A stretch of 64,000 nt of DNA from Thalassospira sp. ER-Se-21-Dark (GTDB taxonomy: Bacteria > Pseudomonadota > Alphaproteobacteria > Rhodospirillales > Thalassospiraceae): NCBI RefSeq assembly GCF_017922435.1, contig NZ_VDEZ01000001.1, positions 1,364,001-1,428,000 on the forward strand. Reading direction: 5' to 3'. A model generated the notes under the pieces. That model did not search any database, was not told where the DNA came from, and saw only the letters and a program-made list of their open reading frames with translations. A program made the translations under genes and the position numbers. Each line of letters opens with the position of its first letter. Positions within the stretch are counted from its first letter, which is position 1. Positions 1-7,379 of the stretch are shown here, in pieces.

Positions 1-2
1 GT

Positions 3-260
3 TTGCGAAAACCGGTCGAGGCGATTGCACAGATGCGGACCCATCAAGATATTCTGGCCCGCGTGCATTTTTCAAACGGGGCACGGGCAGATGCTGTTGA
101 GGCAATGCTGCGCCAAACCGGGTTCGATCCGATTGCGGTGGATTTCGATCTGAAACGCATTCACAGCGCGCAGAAAAAACACATCAGCTTCGCCAAGGGC
201 TTGGAACGCGGTGCACAGCATCGCTATGCCATCTGCGCGCAGAAACCGTTGGAAGCTTAG
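3..260 (+). CDS. C-terminal fragment of an unidentified protein (possible methyltransferase)
   Basis: The reading frame is open from the left edge of the window and ends at TAG 258-260, so only about the last 85 residues are present and the true start lies outside. The fragment ends with a mixed helix/strand pattern, including a GFDP turn and a terminal RYAICAQKP strand. That resembles the last strand of class I SAM-dependent methyltransferases, but no catalytic motif is in view. I cannot assign a function with confidence. The convergent OsmC gene ends 20 bp further on. Confidence 0.45.
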   Translation: MRKPVEAIAQMRTHQDILARVHFSNGARADAVEAMLRQTGFDPIAVDFDLKRIHSAQKKHISFAKGLERGAQHRYAICAQKPLEA

Positions 261-280
261 GCTGTTTACAAAACTTGGGT

Positions 281-742
281 TTAGCGGACCGGCTCGGTCA
301 CGACCTCGGTCTTGACCGAATTGGCCAAAAAACAAGCTTCGTGGGCGCGGTGATGCAGCTCATCCTCAAGCGCAACATCTGGTGCGGTGCCACCATAGGT
401 GACCTTTGGCTTCAAGGTGACCTTGGTGATCATGGTCTTGCGATCCATCGTTTCCATGATGCCGCTGGCGTCATCGACATAGGCATCAATCAAAAGCCCG
501 GCATCGGATGCGAAATGCAGGAAAAACAGCATGTGGCAGCTTGAAAGCGCTGCGACAAATGCTTCTTCAGGGTCGACATTTTCTGCCAAGGAATACGGCA
601 GGGGCACCACATGCGGGGATGAAGATGCCGGAACTTCGACCCCGCCATCAAAGCGCCAGACATGACCACGCGAATAGCGGCGATCGGTGAAAACCTCGCT
701 TTCCTTGCGCTTCCAGGTGACTTCTGCGCCAAAACTGCTCAT
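281..742 (-). CDS. OsmC/Ohr-family peroxiredoxin-like protein
   Basis: A 153-residue protein of normal OsmC length. The family reduces organic hydroperoxides using two cysteines in the cytoplasm. The first cysteine lies in the helix segment EEAFVAALSSCHMLFFLHFA near residue 68. The second lies in the HHRAHEACFLANSV segment near residue 136. The spacing and the small-residue context fit the OsmC group better than the Ohr group. The gene lies 18 bp downstream of a GntR regulator on the same strand, so it may belong to that regulator's transcript. The family call is firm; the substrate is not known. Confidence 0.85.
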   Translation of the reverse strand: MSSFGAEVTWKRKESEVFTDRRYSRGHVWRFDGGVEVPASSSPHVVPLPYSLAENVDPEEAFVAALSSCHMLFFLHFASDAGLLIDAYVDDASGIMETMDRKTMITKVTLKPKVTYGGTAPDVALEDELHHRAHEACFLANSVKTEVVTEPVR

Positions 743-760
743 GGTGGGGCTCCTTGGTCT

Positions 761-1381
761 TCAGGACTTATCAATCGGGATCAGGGTTCCGGCCGTGACG
801 CCGATATGGGTGGTCAAAACCTTACGCGCAGTCGCAATGTCCCCGGCCTCAAGGGCGGCGAGGATTTGCTGATGTTCTTCATAGAACGCGCTTCGCGGTC
901 GTGACCCCTTGGGTTGCAAGGCGTAGGTACGTTTGGCCTCTCCGCGAAATCCATCGATCATCGACAGCAACCTTTGATTGCCGCATGCGCCATACAGGGT
1001 CGCGTGGAATTCCTGATCAAGCGCTGCCAGCATGTCGGGATCTTCTTCTTCAAACAGATCTTCGTTCAGGCGACGCGCCTTACGCAGTGCTGATGGGCTC
1101 AGGTTAGGTGCAGACAGCTCAAGTGCGCTGACCTCAAGCGAAATGCGAATCTGACAAAGCTCCTGCACGTCTTTGCTGCGCAGTCCAGTGACGGCAAGAC
1201 TTCTATCCGGGCGTTTTTCGAGCAAACCGGATTCGTGAAGCCGTTCAAGGGCGTGGCGAATCGGCTGGCGACTTACACCAAAGCGCGCGGCGAGATTTTC
1301 CTGCTTAAGCACCGTGCCGGGGGGCAAGCTGCCAGCTTCGATCTCTTCGCGAAGTGCTGTTGTGATCAAGTTTGTATCCAT
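761..1381 (-). CDS. GntR-family transcriptional regulator with FCD domain
   Basis: A 206-residue cytoplasmic repressor or activator. The N-terminal winged helix (residues about 5-70) contains GTVLKQENLAARFGVSRQPI followed by the usual HALERL helix. The C-terminal all-helical part (about 75-200) fits the FadR C-terminal (FCD) ligand domain, which in this family often binds organic acids through metal-coordinating histidines. The start codon at 1379-1381 lies inside a near-perfect 20-bp palindrome, which suggests autoregulation. The OsmC gene follows closely downstream. The effector is unknown. Confidence 0.88.
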   Translation of the reverse strand: MDTNLITTALREEIEAGSLPPGTVLKQENLAARFGVSRQPIRHALERLHESGLLEKRPDRSLAVTGLRSKDVQELCQIRISLEVSALELSAPNLSPSALRKARRLNEDLFEEEDPDMLAALDQEFHATLYGACGNQRLLSMIDGFRGEAKRTYALQPKGSRPRSAFYEEHQQILAALEAGDIATARKVLTTHIGVTAGTLIPIDKS

Positions 1382-1390
1382 GGATCCAAA
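1371..1390. promoter_or_regulatory. Palindromic operator candidate over the GntR start codon
   Basis: The two halves TTTGTATCCA (1371-1380) and TGGATCCAAA (1381-1390) are reverse complements in 9 of 10 positions. FCD-type GntR proteins bind short palindromes of this kind as dimers. The site covers the ATG of the regulator at 761-1381, so binding would block its own expression. Binding is inferred. Confidence 0.5.
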
Positions 1391-1434
1391 CTATGATGCG
1401 TCAGATTTTTCGTCAAGAAAAACAGACGGCAGTA

Positions 1435-3786
1435 TCACTCTGCGGGTATGGCTTCTGTATGAGCGTCCTGCAGGTCGCAGTGGCTTTGCACAAAGGCGAT
1501 AATCCGGTCATGTGCGCCGTCGATGTCTTCGTTAACGATGCCGTGACGATCGGATTTCAGCATCTGGACGTTAATGTCGCTGGCGTTGGTTGCCAGACGC
1601 CGGATCATGGTCGCACTGGCCGGATCGACGACCTTGTCGCCATCACCTTGCAGGATCAGTGTCGGGCAATCGAGATCCGGCAGGCGCCGCTGCATCTCGG
1701 CCACGGTCTGGCGCAATTGATGCAGTCCGCCGATCGGAATGTTGCGATAATTGATCTCGGGATGCTCGGACTCGTTGGGCCGGAAACTGAGCAGTTCCTG
1801 CGCGGATGGCATCCATCCCATCAGTTTGTTGGCACCATAAAGCAGTGGCACAAACATCAGATTTCGATTGCGGAATTTAAGCGGCGTTCCGGCAAGGACA
1901 AGTGCCCGCAGTTTTTCAGGGTGATCAGCGGCATGAATGACTGATAGCGCCCCGCCGGTTGAAAATCCGACAATGATCACCTGATCGCAAAACGGGGCCA
2001 GGATTTCATAGCCACGCCCGACCGATGCCAGCCAATCGGTCCATTTGCGTTTTTGCAACTCATGGGGTGATGTGCCGTGTCCGGCAAGACGAACCCCCAT
2101 CACCGCGTGGCCCATGGCAGCAAATTTTTCGCCCAGTTCGCGGAGCTCCGCCGGGGATGCCAAAAAGCCATGCACAAGCAACACACCGCAGGCAAACTGC
2201 TTTTGTCCGTTGGGCAGCAGCAAATAGGGGCGGCTGTCAGCCGTTGCGGTTTCCTGGGCGTTGATTGCGTCATATTTCGGTTTCTGGAACTTGGTGTGGT
2301 TCCACTGCCAGGCCAGAATTTCATCATCAAAACGGCGATGGGCAATGTCGGTGGGGCTTAAGTGATCGACCTCGATCCGCGCGCGTTCAAGGGCCTGCCA
2401 CGCATCATGGATCGGGGCCATTTCATTGGCATAGACCATGATCGGGTTGTCCATGCGGATCTGATCAAACGTTGCCTCCGCCTGTAATTTTGGCAGGAAG
2501 CAATATTTCTGATCGCGACGTTCAATCAGGCCAAGCTGAACCGCACTATCGATAAAGAAGCGGATTTGCGGACAATTGAGTTCAAAAATACCGACATAGT
2601 CGGCGGGATTGCGCATGCCGCGATGCAAATGGACGTTTTCGGCCTGCTGGATGTTCTTGATCGCGAGATAAAGTGTTCTGTCGAAATGGCTTATATCAAC
2701 TTCGGTTACGCCATCCTCAAGCCACATCATGATCAGGCGCGATGCGAGGTGGCTGACATTGATCGTCAGATTGGAGTACATCACCGACATACAATGATCG
2801 CGCAGCGGCTTGATATGCCGGGTGATGGCAAATTGCGGGACGCGTTCGGTGAACTTTTCAAGGGTCTTGGCCGGCTTGAACAGATCATCAATGCAGGTGG
2901 CCTGCTCAACCCGCTTCGCAAGCAGCCTGCGGTCCAGCCAATTAAACTGATCGCGCGGATTGACAGGATCGCCCAACCGGATGTCCATATCGGTCTTTTT
3001 GAACATCAGGTTGCCTTCGATGATCATTTCCTCGGCCATTTTGGGGCTGAGCCCGCCGGTAAACATGTCAGCTGCGCGTGCCAAAAGGTTCTGATCAACG
3101 CGCAGCGGATGGAAGGTAATGTTGGCCGGAAACATCAAGGTCGGCTTGGCAAGGCTTGCGCGAAGGTCATCTTCGCTGCGTTCCAGAAGGTCGGCCCAAC
3201 GGTTGAGTTCGTCGGTTTTACCCCGATCAATCAGGGTTGATAGGCCGATCTTGAAGCCATCAATGCAAAGCCCAAGTAAGGCCGCACCGGTATGGTGGGC
3301 GCGCCTGGTATCTGCCGATCTGGAATAGACGCTGTAATCAGGGCGTTTGGGGTGTGGCCGTATGTCGGTCAGAACACGGCGATCCTTGACCATGCCGCCT
3401 TCGGGAAAGACCACGACCTTGCCACCACGCAGGACTTCCTCGGCAAGAAACGGCAACAGGCGTTCATAGTTATTGGGAACCCCGCCAAGCGCCCGGAGAT
3501 AGCGCGAAAAAGTATTGTCCTGAACAAAAAACTCGCCCGATGCGATCGACCGGCAATAGACCCCGGTTTCAAGCGCGATCAGGTATTGCGGGATAAAGGT
3601 TTCAAACCGGGCGAAGTGATTGAACATGAAAATGTCGCCCTGCGACAGATGGTCGCGCGGCCCGTGCATCTTGATGTTGATGTCGATATTGGCCCGCAAA
3701 GCCGTCATCGCGCGAAGGGTCCATTCGCAGGTCTTCGGATTGATGGCGAACTTTTCACGTTCGATATCGCGAAATGTCTGAACCAT
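1435..3786 (-). CDS. Fusion of PlsC-like acyltransferase and alpha/beta hydrolase
   Basis: A 783-residue protein with two enzymatic modules. Residues about 40-270 look like a glycerolipid acyltransferase: NHFARFE gives H57-x4-E62 in place of the usual H-x4-D, and VVVFPEGGM near residue 125 matches the phosphate-binding FPEG block. Residues about 300-500 are a helical linker of unknown role. From residue 522 there is an alpha/beta hydrolase: LLVHGF oxyanion strand, nucleophile elbow GFSTGG (Ser609), acid in LQGDGDKVVD and a histidine in SDRHGIV (His748). No signal peptide or clear membrane span is visible. It probably acts on lipids or acyl chains at the membrane. The module calls are good; the overall reaction is unknown. 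Confidence 0.75.
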   Translation of the reverse strand: MVQTFRDIEREKFAINPKTCEWTLRAMTALRANIDINIKMHGPRDHLSQGDIFMFNHFARFETFIPQYLIALETGVYCRSIASGEFFVQDNTFSRYLRALGGVPNNYERLLPFLAEEVLRGGKVVVFPEGGMVKDRRVLTDIRPHPKRPDYSVYSRSADTRRAHHTGAALLGLCIDGFKIGLSTLIDRGKTDELNRWADLLERSEDDLRASLAKPTLMFPANITFHPLRVDQNLLARAADMFTGGLSPKMAEEMIIEGNLMFKKTDMDIRLGDPVNPRDQFNWLDRRLLAKRVEQATCIDDLFKPAKTLEKFTERVPQFAITRHIKPLRDHCMSVMYSNLTINVSHLASRLIMMWLEDGVTEVDISHFDRTLYLAIKNIQQAENVHLHRGMRNPADYVGIFELNCPQIRFFIDSAVQLGLIERRDQKYCFLPKLQAEATFDQIRMDNPIMVYANEMAPIHDAWQALERARIEVDHLSPTDIAHRRFDDEILAWQWNHTKFQKPKYDAINAQETATADSRPYLLLPNGQKQFACGVLLVHGFLASPAELRELGEKFAAMGHAVMGVRLAGHGTSPHELQKRKWTDWLASVGRGYEILAPFCDQVIIVGFSTGGALSVIHAADHPEKLRALVLAGTPLKFRNRNLMFVPLLYGANKLMGWMPSAQELLSFRPNESEHPEINYRNIPIGGLHQLRQTVAEMQRRLPDLDCPTLILQGDGDKVVDPASATMIRRLATNASDINVQMLKSDRHGIVNEDIDGAHDRIIAFVQSHCDLQDAHTEAIPAE

Positions 3787-3939
3787 GCGTGGAAATATCC
3801 CGGCCGGAGGTCTAACCCAGTATAAGGCGTTGGTTTCTTGGACGCTTTTATCAGTTTTTTATAACGTGTCGGTTAAGATAGATATGTGTTGCAATCCCCG
3901 GTTTTGGAAGGCGTTCAATCTTCGATTTGTCACGAATTG

Positions 3940-3968
3940 GTGTCAGAACGGCACGTCTTTCGTATAAT
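3940..3968 (+). promoter_or_regulatory. Sigma-70-like promoter for the MFS gene
   Basis: A perfect TATAAT (-10) lies at 3963-3968 and a 4/6 match GTGTCA (-35) at 3940-3945, with a 17-bp spacer. Transcription would begin near 3975. That makes the GTG at 3980 an unlikely start and favours a start further downstream for the transporter. Confidence 0.5.
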
Positions 3969-4090
3969 GAAACATCGGCGTGCTAGTCTGCCCGCTGGTT
4001 TCCATCAAATCCGCGCCGGTCATATCCTCTGCCACCAATATGATGACCGCAGCCCCGGTTTGTGATCGCTCACCCATGATTGGAGGCCTT

Positions 4091-5404
4091 GTGCCTATTC
4101 CCGACCCTGCCCCAGATCCATCCAAAGGCTCGGACCAAAGCAATCCTGATTGTGTGCCTGCCTCTGACCAGGATGGCGGCCAAAGATCGATTTTTTCCGA
4201 TCGGAATTTCGTGCTGTTTCTTGTCGGGCAATGCATCACGACACAAGGATTGTGGATTCAGAAAATCGCCATGTCGTGGCTGGCATGGTCTTTGACCGGA
4301 TCGGCCTTCTGGACCGGGGTGATTGCCGCGCTTAATTTTGCCCCGGCCTTTTTTCTTGGGCCTATTTTCGGGGTGATGGCCGATCGGGTCGATCTGCGGC
4401 GCACGGCCATGTTGCTTAATCTTGGGCAGGCTGCGGTATCCTTCCTTTTGATGGGACTGTCCTACGCCGATATGATGACGTTGCCGTGGATGGTCACACT
4501 TGCCGGATCGATGGGAATTCTTGGCAGTGCAATGACGCCGATCCGGTTGTCGCTGGTGCCGGTGATTGTACCGCGTGCCTTCATGAATCGCGCGGTCGCC
4601 TATGCGGCGATGAATTTCAATATCTCACGTCTGGTCGGGCCTGCGGTTGGTGGGGTGGTGATTGCCACCTGGGGCACCGGGGCAGCCTTTATGATTAACG
4701 CAATAAGTTATCTTCCGATGGTGTTTGTCATTTCGGTGGTCACCATTCATATGGAACGCGCACCCGATGCCAAAAGCCGCCGTATTTGGACATCGCTTGT
4801 CGACGGGGCAAATTATGCGCTCAATCATCCGATGATCCGATCGGTTTTGGCGCTGTCCTGCTTTGTCTCGCTGGTCGGGACCGGCATGGTTGAACTGATG
4901 CCGGTTTTTGCCGAGGCGGTTTACGACCGCGGGGTTACGGGACTTGGCATGCTGGCATCGAGTGCGGGAATTGGGGCGGTGACATCGACCTTTATCCTGT
5001 CGCGGATTTCATCAGATGCCATTGCCTATCAAAGGGTCACGATTATTGGTGCGTTTGCCGCCGCGATTGGCATGACTGGCCTTGGTTTTGCGCCGTGGTA
5101 CGAACTTGCCGTACCTTTGGTCGCCCTGACGGGCGGTGGCTTGACCCTTGTTGGGGTGGGATCACAAACGGCCTTGCAGCTAACGGTTGATAATCGCCTG
5201 CGGGGTCGGGTGATGAGTTTCTGGAGTGCGACCAGCTTTGGTGGCATGGCGCTGGGCGGGACGCTTCTTGGCGCAATTTCCGAAGCCGGTGACATTCAAT
5301 ATACGGCGCGTGGTTCTGGCGTTTTGATCCTGTGTGCGGCCTGTGTCGGGCTTTGGCGGCTTTATCGCATCGGGGCGCTGGCGCGTTCGGGTGCATTGCG
5401 GTAA
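4091..5404 (+). CDS. MFS transporter, EntS/MFS_3-type exporter
   Basis: A polytopic inner-membrane protein with about 12 hydrophobic segments and a short proline-rich cytoplasmic N-terminus. The loop between helices 2 and 3 reads GVMADRVDLRRT, the MFS signature. The overall shape resembles the enterobactin-exporter-like branch of the family. I chose GTG 4091 because GGAGG lies at 4082-4086. ATG 4076, ATG 4040 and GTG 3980 are in frame but lack a ribosome site, and 3980 would leave almost no leader after the promoter. The substrate is unknown. The upstream divergent gene is the acyltransferase/hydrolase fusion. Confidence 0.85.
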   Translation: MPIPDPAPDPSKGSDQSNPDCVPASDQDGGQRSIFSDRNFVLFLVGQCITTQGLWIQKIAMSWLAWSLTGSAFWTGVIAALNFAPAFFLGPIFGVMADRVDLRRTAMLLNLGQAAVSFLLMGLSYADMMTLPWMVTLAGSMGILGSAMTPIRLSLVPVIVPRAFMNRAVAYAAMNFNISRLVGPAVGGVVIATWGTGAAFMINAISYLPMVFVISVVTIHMERAPDAKSRRIWTSLVDGANYALNHPMIRSVLALSCFVSLVGTGMVELMPVFAEAVYDRGVTGLGMLASSAGIGAVTSTFILSRISSDAIAYQRVTIIGAFAAAIGMTGLGFAPWYELAVPLVALTGGGLTLVGVGSQTALQLTVDNRLRGRVMSFWSATSFGGMALGGTLLGAISEAGDIQYTARGSGVLILCAACVGLWRLYRIGALARSGALR

Positions 5405-5464
5405 AGGATTGTTAAGGCCTGCCGACCTATGGTGGCTCATTGTGAGAGGATCGGGGATTTCCAG

Positions 5465-6034
5465 ATGCGTTTGCTTGGTATTGTCGGACTGTGTTTGTTG
5501 CTTTCGGCGTGTTTTAGCACTGGTAATTCGGCACCACGTGCGTCCGGCCCGATGCCAAGTGACACGGTTCAGACTCTTGCCAGCGTCAATCTGCCGTCCT
5601 CACGCCTGAACAGTTTCGCTCCGACCAACAAGTTCCTGCAATGCGTGCCCTATGCCCGCGAAGTATCCGGTATCGAGATTTACGGCGATGCCTGGACATG
5701 GTGGGCGCAGGCCGGGCAGAAGAACTTCCAGCGCGGTAACCGCCCGCAAATCGGTGCCGTTCTTGCGCTTCGCAAGACATCGCGCCTGAAGCTGGGCCAT
5801 GTTGCAGTGGTTTCAGCCATCCTTGATAGCCGCAAGATCCTTGTAAACCATGCCAATTGGGGCAGCGATTCGCGTACCCGCGGCAAGGTGCATTATCGCC
5901 AGCCGGTTGTTGATGTATCCCCCAACAATGACTGGTCCGAAGTGCGGATGATGAACACGCTTGGCACATTCGGAAGCGTCTATCCAGCCCACGGCTTTAT
6001 CTATCAGCCGCGCGAGACTGCTGAGGCGAACTAA
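5465..6034 (+). CDS. CHAP-domain lipoprotein (predicted cell-wall amidase/peptidase)
   Basis: About 189 residues. The N-terminus MRLLGIVGLCLLLSAC is a lipoprotein signal with lipobox LSAC, so the mature protein is probably anchored in the envelope. The rest matches a CHAP (NlpC/P60-like) fold: the likely catalytic cysteine is in KFLQCVPYAREVSG, followed by GDAWTWW, and the likely histidine is in LKLGHVAVV. CHAP enzymes cleave peptidoglycan peptide bonds. I chose ATG 5465, not the upstream GTG-type codon at 5429, because it places the signal peptide at the N-terminus. It follows the MFS gene by 60 bp, and a stem-loop lies about 60 bp downstream. Confidence 0.82.
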   Translation: MRLLGIVGLCLLLSACFSTGNSAPRASGPMPSDTVQTLASVNLPSSRLNSFAPTNKFLQCVPYAREVSGIEIYGDAWTWWAQAGQKNFQRGNRPQIGAVLALRKTSRLKLGHVAVVSAILDSRKILVNHANWGSDSRTRGKVHYRQPVVDVSPNNDWSEVRMMNTLGTFGSVYPAHGFIYQPRETAEAN

Positions 6035-6095
6035 GCCACTGCGCTGCTGGCGCCCCGCTGGCGCCAAAAACTCTCCCGACATCACGAAAGAAAAG

Positions 6096-6128
6096 TGGCG
6101 AAGCCCCCACGGATAGAGAGCTTCGCCA
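6096..6128 (+). terminator. Stem-loop after the CHAP gene
   Basis: TGGCGAAGC (6096-6104) pairs perfectly with GCTTCGCCA (6120-6128) around a 15-nt loop. A T-tract is not obvious, so it may be a processing hairpin or a weak terminator. Confidence 0.45.
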
Positions 6129-6132
6129 ATTA

Positions 6133-6155
6133 AACCCGTGCGGGCGGCACGGGTT
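6133..6155. other. Second perfect stem-loop
   Basis: AACCCGTGC (6133-6141) pairs with GCACGGGTT (6147-6155) around a 5-nt loop, directly after the previous hairpin. It may be part of a double terminator or a remnant regulatory leader. I checked it for tRNA features and found none. Confidence 0.35.
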
Positions 6156-6300
6156 CGGGGGTTGAACCCGACAAGGCTTGCCTAAAGCGCCTTTCTGGCA
6201 GAGCAGGATCACGGTGCGATGCGATTTCAAGCATCCGTTTCGATACTGATTACCAGCACGGCAGATAATCACTGATCCTTTCTGGCGCGCCTTGAATTCA

Positions 6301-6334
6301 AATTATCTATAAAATGACGTTTTCTATGATAATT
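6301..6334. promoter_or_regulatory. Inverted repeat with GntR-type operator motif
   Basis: AATTATC (6301-6307) is mirrored by GATAATT (6328-6334). The left arm continues as the 13-mer ATTATCTATAAAA (6302-6314), which recurs at 6441-6453 and, inverted, at 7253-7265. The core TTAT-N2-ATAA is a short palindrome suited to a dimeric repressor. Confidence 0.45.
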
Positions 6335-6440
6335 ACGCCGGGATCGAGTGCTGAAATCAACTGCAAAATCGAAGGAAAGGTGTGATTCTTCGCGGAATTC
6401 ACTCCATTCCATTCTAAATTATTGATTTTAAATCATAAAT

Positions 6441-6453
6441 ATTATCTATAAAA
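6441..6453. promoter_or_regulatory. Second copy of the ATTATCTATAAAA motif
   Basis: An exact 13-base copy of the motif found at 6302-6314 and, inverted, next to the GntR start codon. It is a candidate operator of the adjacent regulator. Confidence 0.4.
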
Positions 6454-6597
6454 TTTTGGTATGAACGCGATAAGGACGGTTGCGACGCATATTTTATGTC
6501 CATGACGTCCTGAATCGGCGCTTTCGCCCGTCGTTCCGCCCCTTTGGGGTCGTAAACCGGACAGGCATGGAGAAAATTTAACGTCGGGGAAGTGTCG

Positions 6598-7251
6598 TCA
6601 GGCAAGGGTGTGCGGGCGTGCCGTTTTGCCGGATTTATTGCCAATCCATTTCACATGCCGGGCAAGGGTGGCGGCGGCCACATCAATCTGATTGCTGCGC
6701 AGTGCGGCAAGGATCGCGCGGTGGTCCTGATCGGTCGGGGCTTCCCATTCCATGCGAAAGCCCGAAAATAAAAATCGCGCACTGGCAGCATGCAGATCAT
6801 CAATCGTCGCAAGCAAGCGCGGCATGTCGCAAGGTTCCAGGATGACACGGTGAAACGCCCTGTTGGCCTGTTCCCAGCCATGGACATCAGTGGCATTTTC
6901 GCCTGCGCGGTTATGGGCCTCTGCCACATCAAGAATTTCAGGGGTCAAATGCGGTGCAGCTTGGCGCAGTGCCAGAACTTCGAGGGACGCCCGCATCTCA
7001 GCAACTTCGCGCACCTCGGCAACATCAAAGCTGGCAACACGGACGCCGCGCCTTGGTTCACTGACCGCAAGGCCTTGTGCCTCCAGCCGACGAAACGCCT
7101 CACGCACCGGAACATGGCTGGCGCCGAATTCCTCGGCGAAGTGATCCTGACGCAGTTTCATGCCCGGTTCGAATTCGCCGGAAATGATCCGTTCGGCCAG
7201 CGCCCGGGTAATGCGACCCGCGACCGTGGTGTCTGTGGTGCTCTTTGTCAT
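6598..7251 (-). CDS. GntR-family transcriptional regulator with FCD domain
   Basis: A 217-residue regulator. The winged helix covers residues about 10-75, with GEFEPGMKLRQDHFAEEFGA and the recognition helix SHVPVREAFRRLEAQGL. The FCD ligand domain covers about 80-205, with candidate metal-binding histidines in AHNRAG, NRAFHRVI and DQDHRAIL. The 13-mer ATTATCTATAAAA lies inverted 2 bp upstream of its ATG and is repeated twice beyond its 3' end, so it probably represses itself and may control another promoter. The proton ATPase gene is divergent, starting 129 bp away, and could be a target. The effector is unknown. Confidence 0.88.
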   Translation of the reverse strand: MTKSTTDTTVAGRITRALAERIISGEFEPGMKLRQDHFAEEFGASHVPVREAFRRLEAQGLAVSEPRRGVRVASFDVAEVREVAEMRASLEVLALRQAAPHLTPEILDVAEAHNRAGENATDVHGWEQANRAFHRVILEPCDMPRLLATIDDLHAASARFLFSGFRMEWEAPTDQDHRAILAALRSNQIDVAAATLARHVKWIGNKSGKTARPHTLA

Positions 7252-7252
7252 G

Positions 7253-7265
7253 TTTTATAGATAAT
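7253..7265. promoter_or_regulatory. Operator candidate at the GntR start (inverted motif copy)
   Basis: TTTTATAGATAAT is the exact reverse complement of the 13-mer at 6302-6314 and 6441-6453. It occupies the ribosome-binding region of the GntR gene (ATG at 7249-7251), in the spacer between that gene and the divergent P-type ATPase. Confidence 0.5.
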
Positions 7266-7379
7266 TTGTGACACCTGATTTGTCGACCTGATTGATGTGC
7301 AACAATGTTGTGCGCTGCAATATACTCTAGAAACATTGCAGTTCCCCACATTGCCAATAGCGGCACAGAGGGTGTCATC

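Larger units (their letters stand above)
6156..6597. other. AT-rich stretch without a gene
   Basis: About 440 bp with no convincing coding frame. It becomes AT-rich from about 6300 and holds two copies of the ATTATCTATAAAA motif (6302-6314 and 6441-6453). It lies downstream of the minus-strand GntR gene, so the motif copies suggest that a regulated promoter was once here or still is. Confidence 0.4.

Noticed and set aside
6133-6170. tRNA-like arm near 6133-6170
   Set aside because: There is a good hairpin with a GGTTC-like loop, but no acceptor stem, anticodon arm or D arm can be built around it.
6414-6644. 76-residue minus-strand frame before the GntR end
   Set aside because: It overlaps the 3' end of the GntR gene in another frame, is AT-driven, has no ribosome site and resembles no family.
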